NCBI GenBank assembly: GCA_036897095.1
Contig: JAYMSP010000548.1
Span: forward strand, 1 to 47,641
DNA from: Plantago elongata
Taxonomy: Eukaryota > Streptophyta > Magnoliopsida > Lamiales > Plantaginaceae
Reading direction: 5' to 3'
Length of the DNA stretch: 47,641 bases
Under the pieces are notes generated by a model. It searched no databases. It saw nothing but the letters and a program-made list of their open reading frames with translations, and was not told the DNA's origin. Of this stretch, positions 35,414 through 47,221 are shown one piece after another. The translations under genes were made by a program, and so were the position numbers. How positions within the stretch are numbered: position 1 is the first letter of the stretch; each line of letters starts with the position of its first letter.

Positions 35414-36792
35414 GAAGAAATGGAATATTATTTAAAATTTATAATTTTTCTATTTTGCAACAGCAAACAATAAATTATTTAGTTTATAGTTTATTAGAAA
35501 TAATGTGGCTTAATGAATGTGGACGGTGAGTACAAATCAGGGACGGAGGAAGTATGAAACATTTATAATATCCTTCCAGACTTCCTTATACCTCCCGAGC
35601 ACAATAAAATTTCGAAAATAGAAAGAAGAAAAGAAAAGGCTAACTAGTGAAATAAACTAAGTATTTTGTAATGTATTTTACGAATATGTCCGTGTGAGCC
35701 AATTTTGACATGAACATAATTGGCGGTGCAAATCCAATGATAGAAACAATTGAAGCGGGATAGTGAATCGAATCAGTGCAAGAAACCACAAAAACTACTG
35801 GAAATTTAAAATACAAGCTGTATTAACTCGTAGCCAACTCAAACGCAGCTGTCAACGAGTTATCATTTCCTAACAGTGTATATTAAAAGGTCGGTGATAG
35901 TTTCATCTCATCTGCCTTTAATTTTGCTGGTATTTTCTATCCAAGTTGCGAGGTTAATTGACTTATCGTTAAACATAAATGTATAACAGGGTACTAAAAG
36001 TCCATAAACGTTGTTTTCCAGTGCATATTATAAAGGTAACAAAAGAAATAAAAAAACTAAGGATAGTGCATATTATAGGTAACAAAAGAAATAAAAAACT
36101 AAGGATACAGACCGATGTATTTAATGTGATCGACTTTTACGAGAGATTATAATTCGATTTATCATTACTTTTTCAGTTAATCTTTTACCTATATAATTTT
36201 TTTAATTAAAAACTCGTTGTGTGAAAGTGTATCTTTTCAAACAGAAAAATTAGCGGGTTTGAGAAGTTAATTAAGTTAGCTCGTTGAAAAAAAAATTATC
36301 CAACCAGCTACCAATTACCTTTTCAGCTAGTTTTACTAAACAAGTCTAGTATATAATGAGTGAAATATTAAACATCACACATTCAAAATACAACTAGTGA
36401 AACTATAGTGAGTTTACTATACATGCAATTTTAGTAGTTACATATTTTACATAAATATAGTGTTTGTATTTTATAGTGATATAGTGTTGATACTTAATAT
36501 TTGAAATTGAACATAATTTTTAGTTAAACCTAATCATAAAAGTCGGTAATTTAGATAATCTAGCATTGTTTAAACAAAAGATAATAATTTAACCGGGAAA
36601 TATTCATTTCTTGACCTTGAACAATTTTGTTTTATTGATTGTTGTAAATATTAATATTAATATCTTAAATTCAAACAATAATTAATATACCTCGATGGTA
36701 TATATTATAGACTAGAATATATTTTCATAGTTGAATTTATATTCGAGTGTTTACACAAAGATATTATAATGTTCGTAGTTATTACCAATAAC
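35414..36792. other. AT-rich intergenic DNA
   Basis: No gene seen. Contains the Stowaway-type end at 35541-35555 and a 45-bp tandem duplication at 36021-36106. Confidence 0.6.
36021..36106. repeat. 45-bp tandem duplication
   Basis: GTGCATATTATA..GGTAACAA with AAGAAATAAAAA.ACTAAGGAT occurs at 36021 and 36066. The copies differ only by small A-run and AA indels, so the event is recent. Confidence 0.92.
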
Positions 36793-37346
36793 TAGGGGTG
36801 AACGCGGACGGGTATTGACGGGTTTCAATAAAAAATCAACCCAATCCACTTATGGCGGGTGATTATTTACCTGATGATGGAATTATTTTCCAACCCACAA
36901 CGGTTTGGGTGATTACAACGGCAGGTGGATGGTGGATGGATTGACGTGTGAAATACTTCATCGATTAAAATATAATTACAATCAATCAAATTAACAAAAT
37001 ATTTTGAAATAAAGTAAAATGATGAAGTACCATTTTTACTATACTTTCATAGTTTATATGAAATAACTCTAGTTTTATTGTATTGATCTATTATATATAT
37101 CTACATATTTATTTAAGAGTCAATTAAATTATGACACATATGTATAATTCTCTGATATAAATCATATGGCATGTGTGTTACGGGTTGCACCTAATCAACC
37201 CACCACTCATGATCCACTCATCGATTGGCGGGTAATAATATACTTAAACCCGCATAATTTTTATAAAATAATTAATTAACGAGTGCAAGTAAGATGCGGG
37301 CAGATCGTGTGGACGTGTTGGTTGGTGGATTATTTGTTCACATATA
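36793..37346. mobile_element. hAT-type MITE, degenerate
   Basis: The left end is TAGGGGTGAACGCGGACGGG, typical of plant hAT non-autonomous elements. The right end, GTTCACATATA, is an imperfect inverted match (8 of 11). The interior has GGCGGGT and CAACCCA words near both ends, giving a partly palindromic structure. The flanking 8-mers CCAATAAC and ACAATAAT resemble each other at 6 positions, so any 8-bp target duplication has decayed. No transposase. Confidence 0.55.
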
Positions 37347-37719
37347 ACAATAATAATTTGATTAGTAAGTAGTCTCTAGAAATGGTGATTTAGGGGCTGA
37401 CTGGTATAGAATTTGAATGTACATTTGAATGGATTTTGGTGAAATTGTGTGTGAAATGGAATTAAAATAAAGATATTTAAAGTGTATTTTAGGCTAAATT
37501 AATATTCATCGAGCCAAATGGACCGATTACAATTGGAACAAACAGCCCCTTAATTCAGTTAAAGTTAGGTGTTACAAAACCAAGTGATAAAATCCTCCCA
37601 AAAAGGTCAAAAACTCAACACCTATTCTTTCCTCCTTCTTCCTCTTGTCTTTCCAAATTCTTCTCAGTCCTCCCATTTCACTCTCCAAACTCCAATTCCG
37701 TCTCCAAACCACCACCAAA
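37347..37719. promoter_or_regulatory. promoter and 5' leader region of the CC1/2 gene
   Basis: Lies directly upstream of the CC-like gene. The last 100 bp are CT-rich (TTTCCTCCTTCTTCC-type), as is common in plant 5' leaders. No TATA box could be fixed. Upstream in-frame ATGs (for example 37645) are in the leader and are not conserved starts. Confidence 0.5.
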
Positions 37720-39458
37720 ATGCACGCCAAAACAGATTCAGAGGTGACCAGCCTTGCCCCATCCTCACCGGACCACAATCGCCGACCAGTCTACTTCGTC
37801 CAGAGCCCCTCCCGCGACTCTCACGATGGCGAGAAGACCACAATGACTTCCTTCCACTCCACACCAGTTCTCGGCAGCCCAATGGGCTCTCCGCCTCACT
37901 CTCAGTCCTCAGTTGGCCGTCACTCCCGTGAGTCCTCCACCAGCCGCTTCTCGGGCTCTCTCAAGCCCGGATCGAGGAAGATCAGGCCCAATGTGGTCGG
38001 ATCGGGTGTTGGTAAGGGTGGGAAGGGGATTGATGTGATTGAAGAGGAAGGTTTGCTTGATGATGAAGAAGGGAGACGAAAGGGCTTTCCTAGGAGATGC
38101 TACTTTCCTGCTTTTGTTGTTGGATTCTTCGTTCTCTTCTCGCTGTTTTCGCTCATTTTGTGGGGTGCTGCTAGGCCTCAGAAGCCAAGGATCACCATGA
38201 ATGTACGTTGTTTCTTCAATTCTGTTGATTTTGGTTTTTATTTGAGCTGAATTGGTTGTTGATTTTGGTCAATTTTGATATCCTGTTGTTGAATTGTGCT
38301 ATCATTGTTCCTTATCGAGCTGAATTAGTGCTTGATTTGGGTGAATTATGATATCCTTTGGTTGAATTGTACTAAACTTGTGATCTACTGATCTACACTT
38401 TTGTTTTGGTTGATCTCACTTGTTATTTAGGTTACTATCTATTTATCTGATCTGTTTATCTTTCACATCAAAATAGTGAAGTGAATTGTGCATCTATGCG
38501 TTTCGATATGAATTGTCTTGTTGATCTCTGGTGGTGTGATACAGTGATAGCAATTTGGAGTGACTATTGCTTGTTCATTTTATGTCTGTTATGTAAGAGG
38601 CTTTGGTTTGTGAATAGATGAAAATATGAGAACTAGTTTGATGTGATTTTTTGGTTTGCAGAGTATTACGTTTGAGAGGTTTGATGTTCATGCTGGTTCA
38701 GATGATACTGGGGTTTCTACTGATATGATCTCCATGAATTCTACCGTGAGGCTTACTTTTCGCAACACGGCTACATTCTTTGGTGTTCATGTTGGAGCAA
38801 CTCCTCTGGCTCTAACTTACTCGCAGCTCGGTCTTGGCACTGGAAATGTAAGTCGTTGTACTCTATATGGCATTCTATTGCATTGTGTAACTGAACTACT
38901 ACTAGTCAGTACTCACTATGTTTACAGCCAGATTACAAATGTACTAAAAAAGTCAATGCAATTTATTGCCCAGTTATTAGTTGAACGATTCTGCTAAGTT
39001 TAGGCATTAATATCTGTTGAAAATGGTAGAACATATTAGTTCGATAGAGTTTTTTCGCTTAACTAGCCCTTTTAATAGTATGAGGATCCAATTGTCAGTA
39101 AATCTCTGTTAGAACTCCAACTTTGGTCATGGAATGTTAGTGGCTTGAACTAATCTTGTGATGATTGATGTTACAGATGAGGAATTTCTATCAGTCAAGA
39201 AAAACTTCCCGAAGAGTAATTGTATCAGTGATTGGAGACAAGATCCCCTTGTACGGAAGCGGCGCTACTTTGAGCACTCCAACGGGCACGACCACACTAC
39301 CGATTCCCCTGAGGCTAGGATTTACCGTCCGATCAAGAGCCTATGTTCTTGGCAAACTAGTGAAGCCCAGATTCTACAGGACAATTGACTGTGCAATTAA
39401 CTTTGATATGAGGAGACTGAATCATCCGATTCCATTAAGGAACTGCACATATACCTAA
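37720..39458 (+). CDS. CC1: Companion of Cellulose Synthase-like protein (CC1/CC2), 3 exons
   Basis: It matches Arabidopsis CC1/CC2, plasma-membrane partners of the cellulose synthase complex that bind microtubules and sustain cellulose synthesis under salt stress. The rebuilt CDS is join(37720..38202, 38662..38847, 39177..39458), 316 aa, with GT-AG introns, all phase 0. The cytosolic N-terminus starts MHAKTDSEVTSL and carries the family motif YFVQSPSRDSHDGEKT (residues 25-40), part of the microtubule-binding region, then FHSTPVLGSPMGSPPHS. A single membrane span lies at about 127-150 (YFPAFVVGFFVLFSLFSLIL). An extracellular LEA_2-type domain (about 160-310) ends NHPIPLRNCTYT. The start is set by the conserved MHAKTDSEV. 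CC1 versus CC2 cannot be settled, so the symbol is at family level. Confidence 0.93.
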
Positions 39459-41822
39459 TCTGACAGAGGATATCTTTGTGAGCACAAAGATACTATTTCG
39501 GTTTCTTTAGTGTTATTTAATGGATCCAAAGAAGCGACTTTACAAGCACAGGGTGGAAAAGCAGAGAAAACTAAGCTGGATAATTTGTTCGGTATACATG
39601 TTGCACATGGTCTAAGAGAAATTAGCACAATTATATACTTTGTTTATGTATTATTGTTGTCATTACAGTGTATAAAAGTCAGATTGGTGAGCATCTCTTT
39701 CCTTGTCCATTATCTTTTTATTTGTTTATTCTTTTTGTTACTTGTCGGTGTACTACAATTACAAGCCAAATGATATGGGACAACGATGTATGAACATTCT
39801 CTTATTTTATTAGTCTGAGATGCAAATTAGAACCTGGTATTTATGTCTCATCCTATTACTGTAGCATTGTTGAGGAGTTAGATCACTCACTGATCAATTC
39901 CTTAACATCTAATTTTATTAGGAAGTTGAGCTTTTCCTTCGTATTTGGTCAGTATCTTGCCATATCAGTACATGAGCAAATGATGCAAGGTGATCCTTTT
40001 CCACAGGGCAATGGTTCTAAGTTCCAAGGATTTTCTTGCCCAGAAAGATCAATTAGAGTGCAAGTTTTATATTTGGATGTGGAATGTTCCGAATATACAT
40101 TAGACACCGTTCGGTGTTATATCGGACATTATTACTACATCCAGATCTGCGGAAACGGTTGCAGAAATTAAAATTATGAATATGGTAGCTTTGAACTGCC
40201 TGTTTTATACTGTATTATATATCAAATCCATATCCTCTACGGTAACATGGATCTACAAGTATGAATTTCATCACATTTTTGCACCATCTCTTTGGAGTTG
40301 TATATTCTTGATTAAATTTAATTGAATCAGTGCCATTCCCTGAAAAGTTGCTGAATCTCATGCAACTAAAATCCAAACATTCCAGCCCATTTGCATACAT
40401 GGCTGGCAATTGGAGAACTTGATTTCTAGACCGGACCATACTTCAATCCGGACCTGTTTGAATCATAGCCCGATTCATTTAAACTCATTTTAATGCTAAT
40501 GTATGAACCCTACCCATCAAGACCACTATATAAATCAAAACGAGTTGATTAGAGCTATAATGGGATATAATCATGGGAGAGTCATGTTTTATGATTACAA
40601 CTGGGGTTGTGGTACTCTGCTAGATCGCATCCATAATGTCAGAGCAAATTTGTAATCTCCCTAAAATTTGTCAGGCCATAGGGAATGAGTTTAGTCCAGT
40701 TGATACGTGCATGCCTTACGTTTAGTTAACTTAGTTCAAAAGGCTCACTCACTCATATATATGGACGGACGGGTCCAATTTAGTTCAAGTCATGTTACTC
40801 ACCCAGTCACCTTAACATATGTACTATGTAGTCTCTGTCGAGGTGTTTTCTCAAAGAGGGAATCACCTTAAACATTTTGATTGATGTATCTGTGCCTGAA
40901 TGTTAGGGGTAACAACTTATAATAACAAGCCTACTATTTATCGCCCCATCAAAGATTCAACATCAATCTTTGAACTGTATACAATTTTGATTGTAACATA
41001 CTGAATCTTGCACACATGATTCATGTATTTTTGATTATGTTGATGTTTGAGATCCCTCAAATTATTGAAAGTTACATTCGTTTTCAGCATTTCCTTTTCT
41101 TCTCAATCTCAACTCCTTTCACTATCCATCTTTGCTCACTTGGTTCGCGTTTTTTGACTTTTCTTGTTTGTGGTATGAATCGGAGTATTAAGTCGCACCT
41201 AATATATTCCGGTGCAATAAACACTAATATCACAATTAATTCAGAATCGTTATTAATTGATTCCAAACATTTTGATACTTGTTGTACAGTTTTATAGGTG
41301 GAAGAATTTAATCAAACTCTTGTAGAAATATATCAATTTGTGACCAAACTTTAGTTTTGTATATATGTACCACACTTCCAAGAAACCTGTTTGCATAATT
41401 CATACGCCATAATGTATACCCCATATATCTTGTTTCCATATGTTATAAAACTCTTGTTTATTACCAGAAGAAGATTCCTCCTTGTCAAGATATTGGAGCA
41501 AATCAATAGGGTCCATAAACAAGAAAGATAAAGAAAAGTCCTGTTAGAATGTCTCCATCCTATCATTGTTAAGTGTTAACTCTTCTCTTCTCTTCTACTT
41601 AGCTAGCCATCAAATTCTATTATGGCATTGGTGCTACTGCAAGTCGCTTCATGTACCAACCTGACTTTTGCGAGCTGTATTGTCAGCTGTTCTTTAACTT
41701 TACTTCCAGAACCAAAAACAATTGAATGATTGAACTTTAAAGGATAGATAACAAACTATGATCAGCAATGTTTATTCATCACATGTTCAAGATTACAAGT
41801 AACTTTCTCAATCCTATCCTCA
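39459..41822. other. intergenic DNA between convergent CC-like and subtilase genes
   Basis: About 2.4 kb between two 3' ends. The left part likely includes the CC-like 3' untranslated region and the right end the subtilase 3' untranslated region. Several short frames exist, but none shows a domain or sensible splice partner. Confidence 0.55.
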
Positions 41823-44069
41823 TCATAACGTGTCTGGATTTATGTTTGTGGCAACAATTGGACTTCTAACTCTATGACTGCCACCTGACTCTACCCATGT
41901 TAGTGAACCAGAAACCGCCGTGTCATTCATCATACTCGGACCTTCAATTCGTAACGTGTAGCTTTTCTTTTCGTACTTCTTGGAGAACTCCAATATATTT
42001 GGAGAGACACTGAATTTGAAGCCCTTCATGTTTGTCAAGGACACAGTGTAGACTGAGTTGTCACCTCCAATGTTAGTTACCGTTCGTTGAAACTCTATGA
42101 CTTTTGTAGCGGTGTCATCTGTGTTGAAGTAGGCAATGAAGGATGGATAGTTTAGGTCTAGTGATGGATTAGAGCAATTGGAAGGTGAGGATCTGGTGAT
42201 AGTCTGTATTTGGTTCGATGTAAAGTTCAACGCGCAGAGAAGATTAATGTAATCATGTGTGTCTGCTTCGTATATTAGTCCAGGGTCTAATGCTTTGTTA
42301 GGATCAATGTGACCGGCTCCCATAGCCAGTGGCGTAGCCTCTTGGTTATTGATACCGATATCTTTGATTGGACTTTTAGTGTTGTCCATCACATAGGCAG
42401 TTGTCATCATGGCTGATCGAATGGCTGCTGGACTCCAGTCGGGATGTGCCCCTTTCAAGAGAGCTGCTACTCCAGTCACATGAGGGCAGGACATTGATGT
42501 TCCTGATATAATATTGAAGTTACTAAACAGGCTTGTTGAATTGATATCGCCTACTGCAGAATTCACTGGCCATGAAGCAAGAATCAGATCCCCGGGAGCC
42601 ATAATATCCGGCTTAAGGACCAATGGGCAACTTGGTGATGGACCTCTTGAGCTGTAGCTTGCCACTTTCGGAGATGTTAATGCGCCAAGGCGGGTTTCTT
42701 GAAAATTAAAGGCAGCTTTAGCAGAAGAGACATTGCTGACATAGCCATTTAGTTTCTGACCTTGCTCTAGATTTAAGAACATGGCTGGGAACGAACTTTC
42801 GATGTAGAATCCTAGGTCAGTGTTGTTTGTGATGAAGACGCAGCCAAAAACATTAGAATTTTTGACATTGTAAACTTGTTCGCCTAATGAGTCATTTGTA
42901 TCCACACACACGACTATTTTCCTTCCAATGGATTTGAGAGACTTCTCATCCTGGCAGGTCCCTGCTGAAACAATTGGAACCTCACTTGAAGAGACATTAC
43001 CGAGGTACAGAGACAACCCGGTCACTGTTTCTCCATTGCCAAGAACTAATGTGGCCTCAAATTCTCTATCCAATGTACCAGCTGCAACAGTGAGAACCCA
43101 AGGCGTTCCGTTGTGCAAGGTCTCGTAGTAAGGCCCTTCGTTCCCTGCTGAAGTTGACACAAAAATCCCCTTCTCCATTGCTGCGAACGTTGCTATGGCG
43201 ATAGGATCGCTGTACAAAGGGAGGCCATCTATGCCTAATGACAAGGATAACACGTCAACTCCATCGGTAATCGCTTGGTCAATGGCAGCGAGTATATCAG
43301 AAATATATGCTCCTTCCTCCCATAAGGCCTTGTACATGGCAACACGAGCCTTTGGCGCCATGCCTCTAGCTGTCCCTGGAGCATAGCCGAAGAACGATGC
43401 ATCCTCCACGTAACTCCCACCAGCGGTAGACGATGTGTGAGTACCGTGTCCTTCAGTGTCACGAGCAGAATTCATCGCAATTGTGAGGTTCGGACTATGA
43501 GCTAGTAGGCCTTTGTTGAAGTACCTGGCGCCAATGAGTTTCCGGTTACATAACGACGAATTGAACTGAGTTCCACTCTGGCAATCGCCTTTCCACCTGG
43601 ACGGAACCTCTGCCATTCCTACATCATTAAAACTCCTACTTTCCGGCCAAACACCGGTATCCACCACACCAATTATAACATCATTTCCAAAGTCAGAATC
43701 AGGCCAAGCACCATGGTCGGAATTGAGCCCGAGGAACTGAGACGAATGTGTCGTATCAACTTTGACAGCCGCATCTTTCGTTGACGACAGGTAGCCGGAA
43801 AGGCCCTTCAGAGCTTCAAGTTCAGAAGATGAAAGAACTGCACTAAAACCATTGATGGCATTGGTGTAGGAGTAAACAAGCCTAGAAGATACGTCGTCGG
43901 AGAGCGACGCCAGGGATGTTAAGTACCAACTATGGTGGGTAGAAAAGGCTTTGGGCATGGAGGATAAGTCCATATGGACAATGTAAGTGTCAGTGTCAGC
44001 AAAAATGTAGTGTGGAAATGTGAGATAGAGAAGGAACAAGCAGAAAGACAGAGAAGTATGAGTGGACAT
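41823..44069 (-). CDS. secreted SBT1-type subtilisin-like serine protease
   Basis: This is an extracellular plant subtilase (S8 family) of 748 aa, the normal length, with no introns. A signal peptide of about 24 residues (SLSFCLFLLYLTFPHYIFA) is followed by an I9 propeptide (about 27-107: YIVHMDLSSMPKAF to AVKVDTTHS). The catalytic triad is D137 (GVVDTGVWPES), H208 (GHGTHTSS) and S525 (SGTSMSCPHVTG), with oxyanion Asn N310 (SAGNEGP). A PA insert lies between the His/Asn and Ser blocks, and a C-terminal fibronectin III-like domain carries the RTVTNIG motif. All catalytic residues are present. Many N-glycosylation sequons fit secretion. It resembles the SBT1.8/1.9 group; substrate and process are unknown. 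The ATG at 44069 fits the signal peptide and a TATA box about 60 bp upstream. Confidence 0.96.
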   Translation of the reverse strand: MSTHTSLSFCLFLLYLTFPHYIFADTDTYIVHMDLSSMPKAFSTHHSWYLTSLASLSDDVSSRLVYSYTNAINGFSAVLSSSELEALKGLSGYLSSTKDAAVKVDTTHSSQFLGLNSDHGAWPDSDFGNDVIIGVVDTGVWPESRSFNDVGMAEVPSRWKGDCQSGTQFNSSLCNRKLIGARYFNKGLLAHSPNLTIAMNSARDTEGHGTHTSSTAGGSYVEDASFFGYAPGTARGMAPKARVAMYKALWEEGAYISDILAAIDQAITDGVDVLSLSLGIDGLPLYSDPIAIATFAAMEKGIFVSTSAGNEGPYYETLHNGTPWVLTVAAGTLDREFEATLVLGNGETVTGLSLYLGNVSSSEVPIVSAGTCQDEKSLKSIGRKIVVCVDTNDSLGEQVYNVKNSNVFGCVFITNNTDLGFYIESSFPAMFLNLEQGQKLNGYVSNVSSAKAAFNFQETRLGALTSPKVASYSSRGPSPSCPLVLKPDIMAPGDLILASWPVNSAVGDINSTSLFSNFNIISGTSMSCPHVTGVAALLKGAHPDWSPAAIRSAMMTTAYVMDNTKSPIKDIGINNQEATPLAMGAGHIDPNKALDPGLIYEADTHDYINLLCALNFTSNQIQTITRSSPSNCSNPSLDLNYPSFIAYFNTDDTATKVIEFQRTVTNIGGDNSVYTVSLTNMKGFKFSVSPNILEFSKKYEKKSYTLRIEGPSMMNDTAVSGSLTWVESGGSHRVRSPIVATNINPDTL

Positions 44070-44128
44070 GTTTTATGTAATGCAAATTATGCAATGACAC
44101 TGTTGTTCAAGATCATAAGGGAAGGTGC

Positions 44129-44137
44129 AATATATAG
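44129..44137 (-). promoter_or_regulatory. TATA box of the subtilase gene
   Basis: The minus strand reads CTATATATTG, about 60-68 bp upstream of the subtilase ATG. This would place transcription start about 30 nt downstream and leave a short leader. Good match to the TATAWAW consensus. Confidence 0.65.
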
Positions 44138-44592
44138 AGGAGCGAGTAATGGGGAGGCAAAGTGTCCATTACTCAATTTGTCTTTCACTTTGCATAAGTT
44201 TTTTGACATACACTCGCAATCGCAAACGCATGCCACTCACGGGACCTCTCTGTTTTTGCCCATCAAGTTGAAATTTTGTGGTCTATTTGATCATAGATTG
44301 TAGAATTATAATGGATTCTGGTAGGAGAATATTTAAATATATACATATACTTACAATAGTGATGGCCTGATGGTCAAAATTAAGCAATCTTGTAACACAT
44401 TTGAGACTTGAGTGACTTGTAGGAATTGCAAGAAACAGAATCGTGGTTAATTTATCTTACACTACATCCCACGTTCCTTTTTTATTCTGAGTTGGAGGGT
44501 CACTTATTTACATAACAAACAATCTTGTTTGCTATTTATTTATCCTCTTCGTGAACTCCAGTTTCTACATCACATATTGGATAAGGTCATAA
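44138..44592. other. subtilase promoter region
   Basis: Non-coding DNA upstream of the subtilase up to the Harbinger element. No assigned regulatory motif beyond the TATA box. Confidence 0.5.
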
Positions 44593-44721
44593 GGCCAAAC
44601 CATTATCTCAATGGTAATGACTCACGACGCGTTATCATATCACGATGATGTGTCATTATGTGTTTTTTTTTGAAGTGATAATGTATTGTCGTCATGTTGT
44701 AGTTGCCACGTTATCTTTTTC

Positions 44722-44794
44722 TTAAATTTATTATTATTATAAATTATTTAGAATACTTTTTTTTAAATTTATTATTATTATAAATTATTTAGAA
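44722..44794. repeat. tandem duplication, period 41, inside the Harbinger element
   Basis: TTAAATTTATTATTATTATA with AATTATTTAGAA occurs at 44722 and 44763 in near-identical copies. Confidence 0.9.
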
Positions 44795-44977
44795 GTTAAA
44801 ATTAATCAAATTGCACTTTATTGAAGACGTTTATAATTTATTAAGATAGAACAAATTATGAATATATTGTAATATAGTGTAAAATATTTAAATCAAATGA
44901 AAATAAAATGCAACAAACCCACAATAAACAACATCGAAATAAACAAACACACAACCTCAATTGGAGAAGATACATCT

Positions 44978-45893
44978 TCACTGTTGCCTCCAAATATTTT
45001 CTATCAAGTCATTTGTTAGCTGGGTGTGCGAGATTAAACTATACATCTGGCGTAAATTGTCCATGTGTTTCGGGATAGTAATTATTGTAGACGACGCCCG
45101 ACGGATACGAACTCCATCAATGAGATCCGATACATGCTCACGGGTATCTTGTTCGAGTTCTTCAATTTCTTCGTCATAATTTAGGTATTTGTGGCACTTA
45201 TCTTCAACTATCATGTTGTGGAGTGTTATGCAACAATCCATAATATTTTTTAGAATGACTTTGTTGTGCACGAGGGCTGGATTTCGAATAATTGCAAACC
45301 GTGCTTACATAACTTCGAAAGCACGTTCGCCTCCTTCGCGACAGGACTCTTGAAGCTCAGAGAACTTGGATTGTGTGAGTTACCTAATTCGGGATGGCAG
45401 GAACAAACGTAGTCCAAGCTGGATAGATCATATCGGTTAGATAGTAAGACATGTTGTATTGATGGCCATTGACCTCAAAATTGACCTGATGGGTTGTGCC
45501 GTTAAGGAGATCGTCGAACACCGATGAACGTTGCATGATTGATAAGTAATTGTATTTTTCGGAAACCCTGGAGAATGAATGTTATATCCAAGTATCTTGG
45601 GATGCTACTGCTTCTAACACAAGAGTAGGCTTTTTTACTTCTGCCTTGGAACTGACCGTGCCACGCCTTCGGACAGTTCTTTCATGTCCAGTGCATACAG
45701 TTGATACTCCCAAGCATGCCGACAAACCTCGTGCACCGTTGATTGCTAAAAACCTTCGTAAATCTACTTCATTGGCCCTGCGCATGTATGTTGGACCGAA
45801 CTCATCAACAACGGCGTCACAAAAACGATTTAGACACTCGAGAGCCGTACTTTCACCGGGCCGACAATACTCATCAATTAAGTTGATAGGGTG
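44978..45893 (-). pseudogene. PIF/Harbinger transposase (HARBI1-like nuclease) pseudogene
   Basis: Reading down the minus strand, family blocks appear in order but in different frames: DEYCRPGESTALECLNRFC, then LRRFLAINGARG; a frame change to GMLGSINCMHW, a stop and KNCPKAWHGQF; another change to PTLVLEAVASQDTWI and a stop; then SIMQRSSVFDDLLNG and NMSYYLTDMIYPAW; later KFSELQESCREGGERAFEV and RFAIIRNPA. The C-terminus is NIMDCCITLHNMIVEDK with NDLIENIW. Multiple stops and frameshifts make it non-functional. The N-terminal part before DEYCR is missing. Confidence 0.88.
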
Positions 45894-46245
45894 TTTTGAG
45901 TGGAAGAGAGTTTATTCAGTTTAATTAAAAGGGAAAGAGGAGTTGGAGTTGGGATGATCCGAAAAATATCAAGATTGGTCTCATTTTATAGGTCTCGAAA
46001 AAACATAGCCGTTGACAATTTTTATTTATTTTTTATTTTGTTTCTTCGGAGATATTAATATTTTTAACGGATAGAAAATGAATTTTAAAAAAAATCAGTG
46101 TACACCAAGTGGCAGCTGCGCACGCCAGACTGATTGTGACGCAGTGTGGAACGCCGCATCACGTGATGGCGTGTCATTATAGTCTCGTTGGACGCCTTGC
46201 GACGCACGACATCTGCCCGTGACGCGTCCATTGTAGACGGTCTAA

Positions 46246-46994
46246 GGGTATATGGAAAAGTACTTAGATTTTTTTAACGAGACTGAATATGTATATATGT
46301 GATATGCTGGAACAAAGTATTAAAATAGTGAAATCCAAGGTTGGCAACTTATGAGCAATGGGGAAAACTTGTAATATGGTCACTTCTCTAACCACCGATC
46401 ATCAATCATGCATGTAGCTATTATCAAAATAATGACACATGCAATATGCTAAATTTGTTATCAAAATAATGACACATGCATTATTATGATTAAATTGTAG
46501 AGTGATAGGCACCAAAGTAGAATTTTGACACCTCAAAATCACGGACTAAACAAGCGTGACATTCCTTATACCAAGTGGTCCATATGAGTAACACAAAGAG
46601 TCATATTTAGATTGTAATTAGACCAAATTTATGTTGAATTGATGGTTATATATATGAAAGTAATTTCTAGAAGCTCCGTCGAATTATAGTGGTGATAAAA
46701 ATTTTAATTTCTGAAGTGCAGAAAGAACAATAGCGGAGTAGGGAGTGACAAAATTTATGGTGTGCTCAAACAAGTAAAAATTATGTAGCTTAAACCGAAT
46801 GTAAGATTAAATCACACAATTAGTTGTCAAAATTCAAAATACTACATTAATCTCAATTATCAACAGTATATTAGTGGGGAGGTTAAACAGTTGCGTTATG
46901 CGAATATATATATTAAAAAATAATGAAAAGTTATATTAAAAATAAATAAACAGTTGCGTTCCAGAAAAAAATATAATAAAATAAAATAGTCAAA
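46246..46994. other. AT-rich intergenic DNA between Harbinger and copia elements
   Basis: No coding signal. Contains a repeat of TTATCAAAATAATGACACAT at 46421 and 46458 (period 37) and a repeated AAACAGTTGCGTT near 46886 and 46950. Confidence 0.6.
46421..46480. repeat. direct repeat, period 37
   Basis: TTATCAAAATAATGACACAT followed by GCA occurs at 46421 and 46458 without mismatch in the shared 23 bases. Confidence 0.92.
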
Positions 46995-47221
46995 TGCGTT
47001 AGATGATTTTCTTCTGTAAGCTGAAGAAGCTTTCCATAACCACCACACAGTTGTAATTGTGAATATGAATATATACGAAAGAACTATTTTTCCTCCCTCT
47101 TCTTATTCATCAATCTCATATATATACAAGTATGTATAGATATATATAATTAAGAATTCTAATTTAATAATACTTTTAAGTACTAATATCAAGGAGTCTT
47201 AATTTAATTATACTTCTAACA
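46995..47221 (-). mobile_element. copia-type 3' LTR
   Basis: On the minus strand the segment starts TGTTAGAAG directly after a polypurine tract and ends CATCTAACGCA, so it has TG...CA ends. It is about 227 bp. It contains a TATATATATG promoter-like run followed by AATAAGAAGAGGGAGG. Its position after the pol stop and polypurine tract identifies it as the 3' LTR. The 5' LTR lies outside the window, so the element's age cannot be judged. Confidence 0.75.

Larger units (their letters stand above)
44593..46242 (-). mobile_element. decayed PIF/Harbinger DNA transposon
   Basis: The element is about 1.65 kb with a broken DDE_4/HARBI1-type nuclease on the minus strand. Candidate ends are GGCCAAACCATT (left) and the inverse of GACCGTCTACAATGG (right), both leading to a CAATGG word, with TAA at 44590-44592 and 46243-46245. 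The 3-bp TAA fits the usual Harbinger target duplication, but the ends are only partly matched. The subterminal regions share GTGTCATTAT. The second Harbinger gene (Myb-like) is not visible. Element identity is firm from the transposase; exact ends are tentative. Confidence 0.75.

Noticed and set aside
42928-43462. Open frames overlapping the subtilase
   Set aside because: Antisense or out-of-frame shadows of a strongly conserved 748-residue coding sequence.
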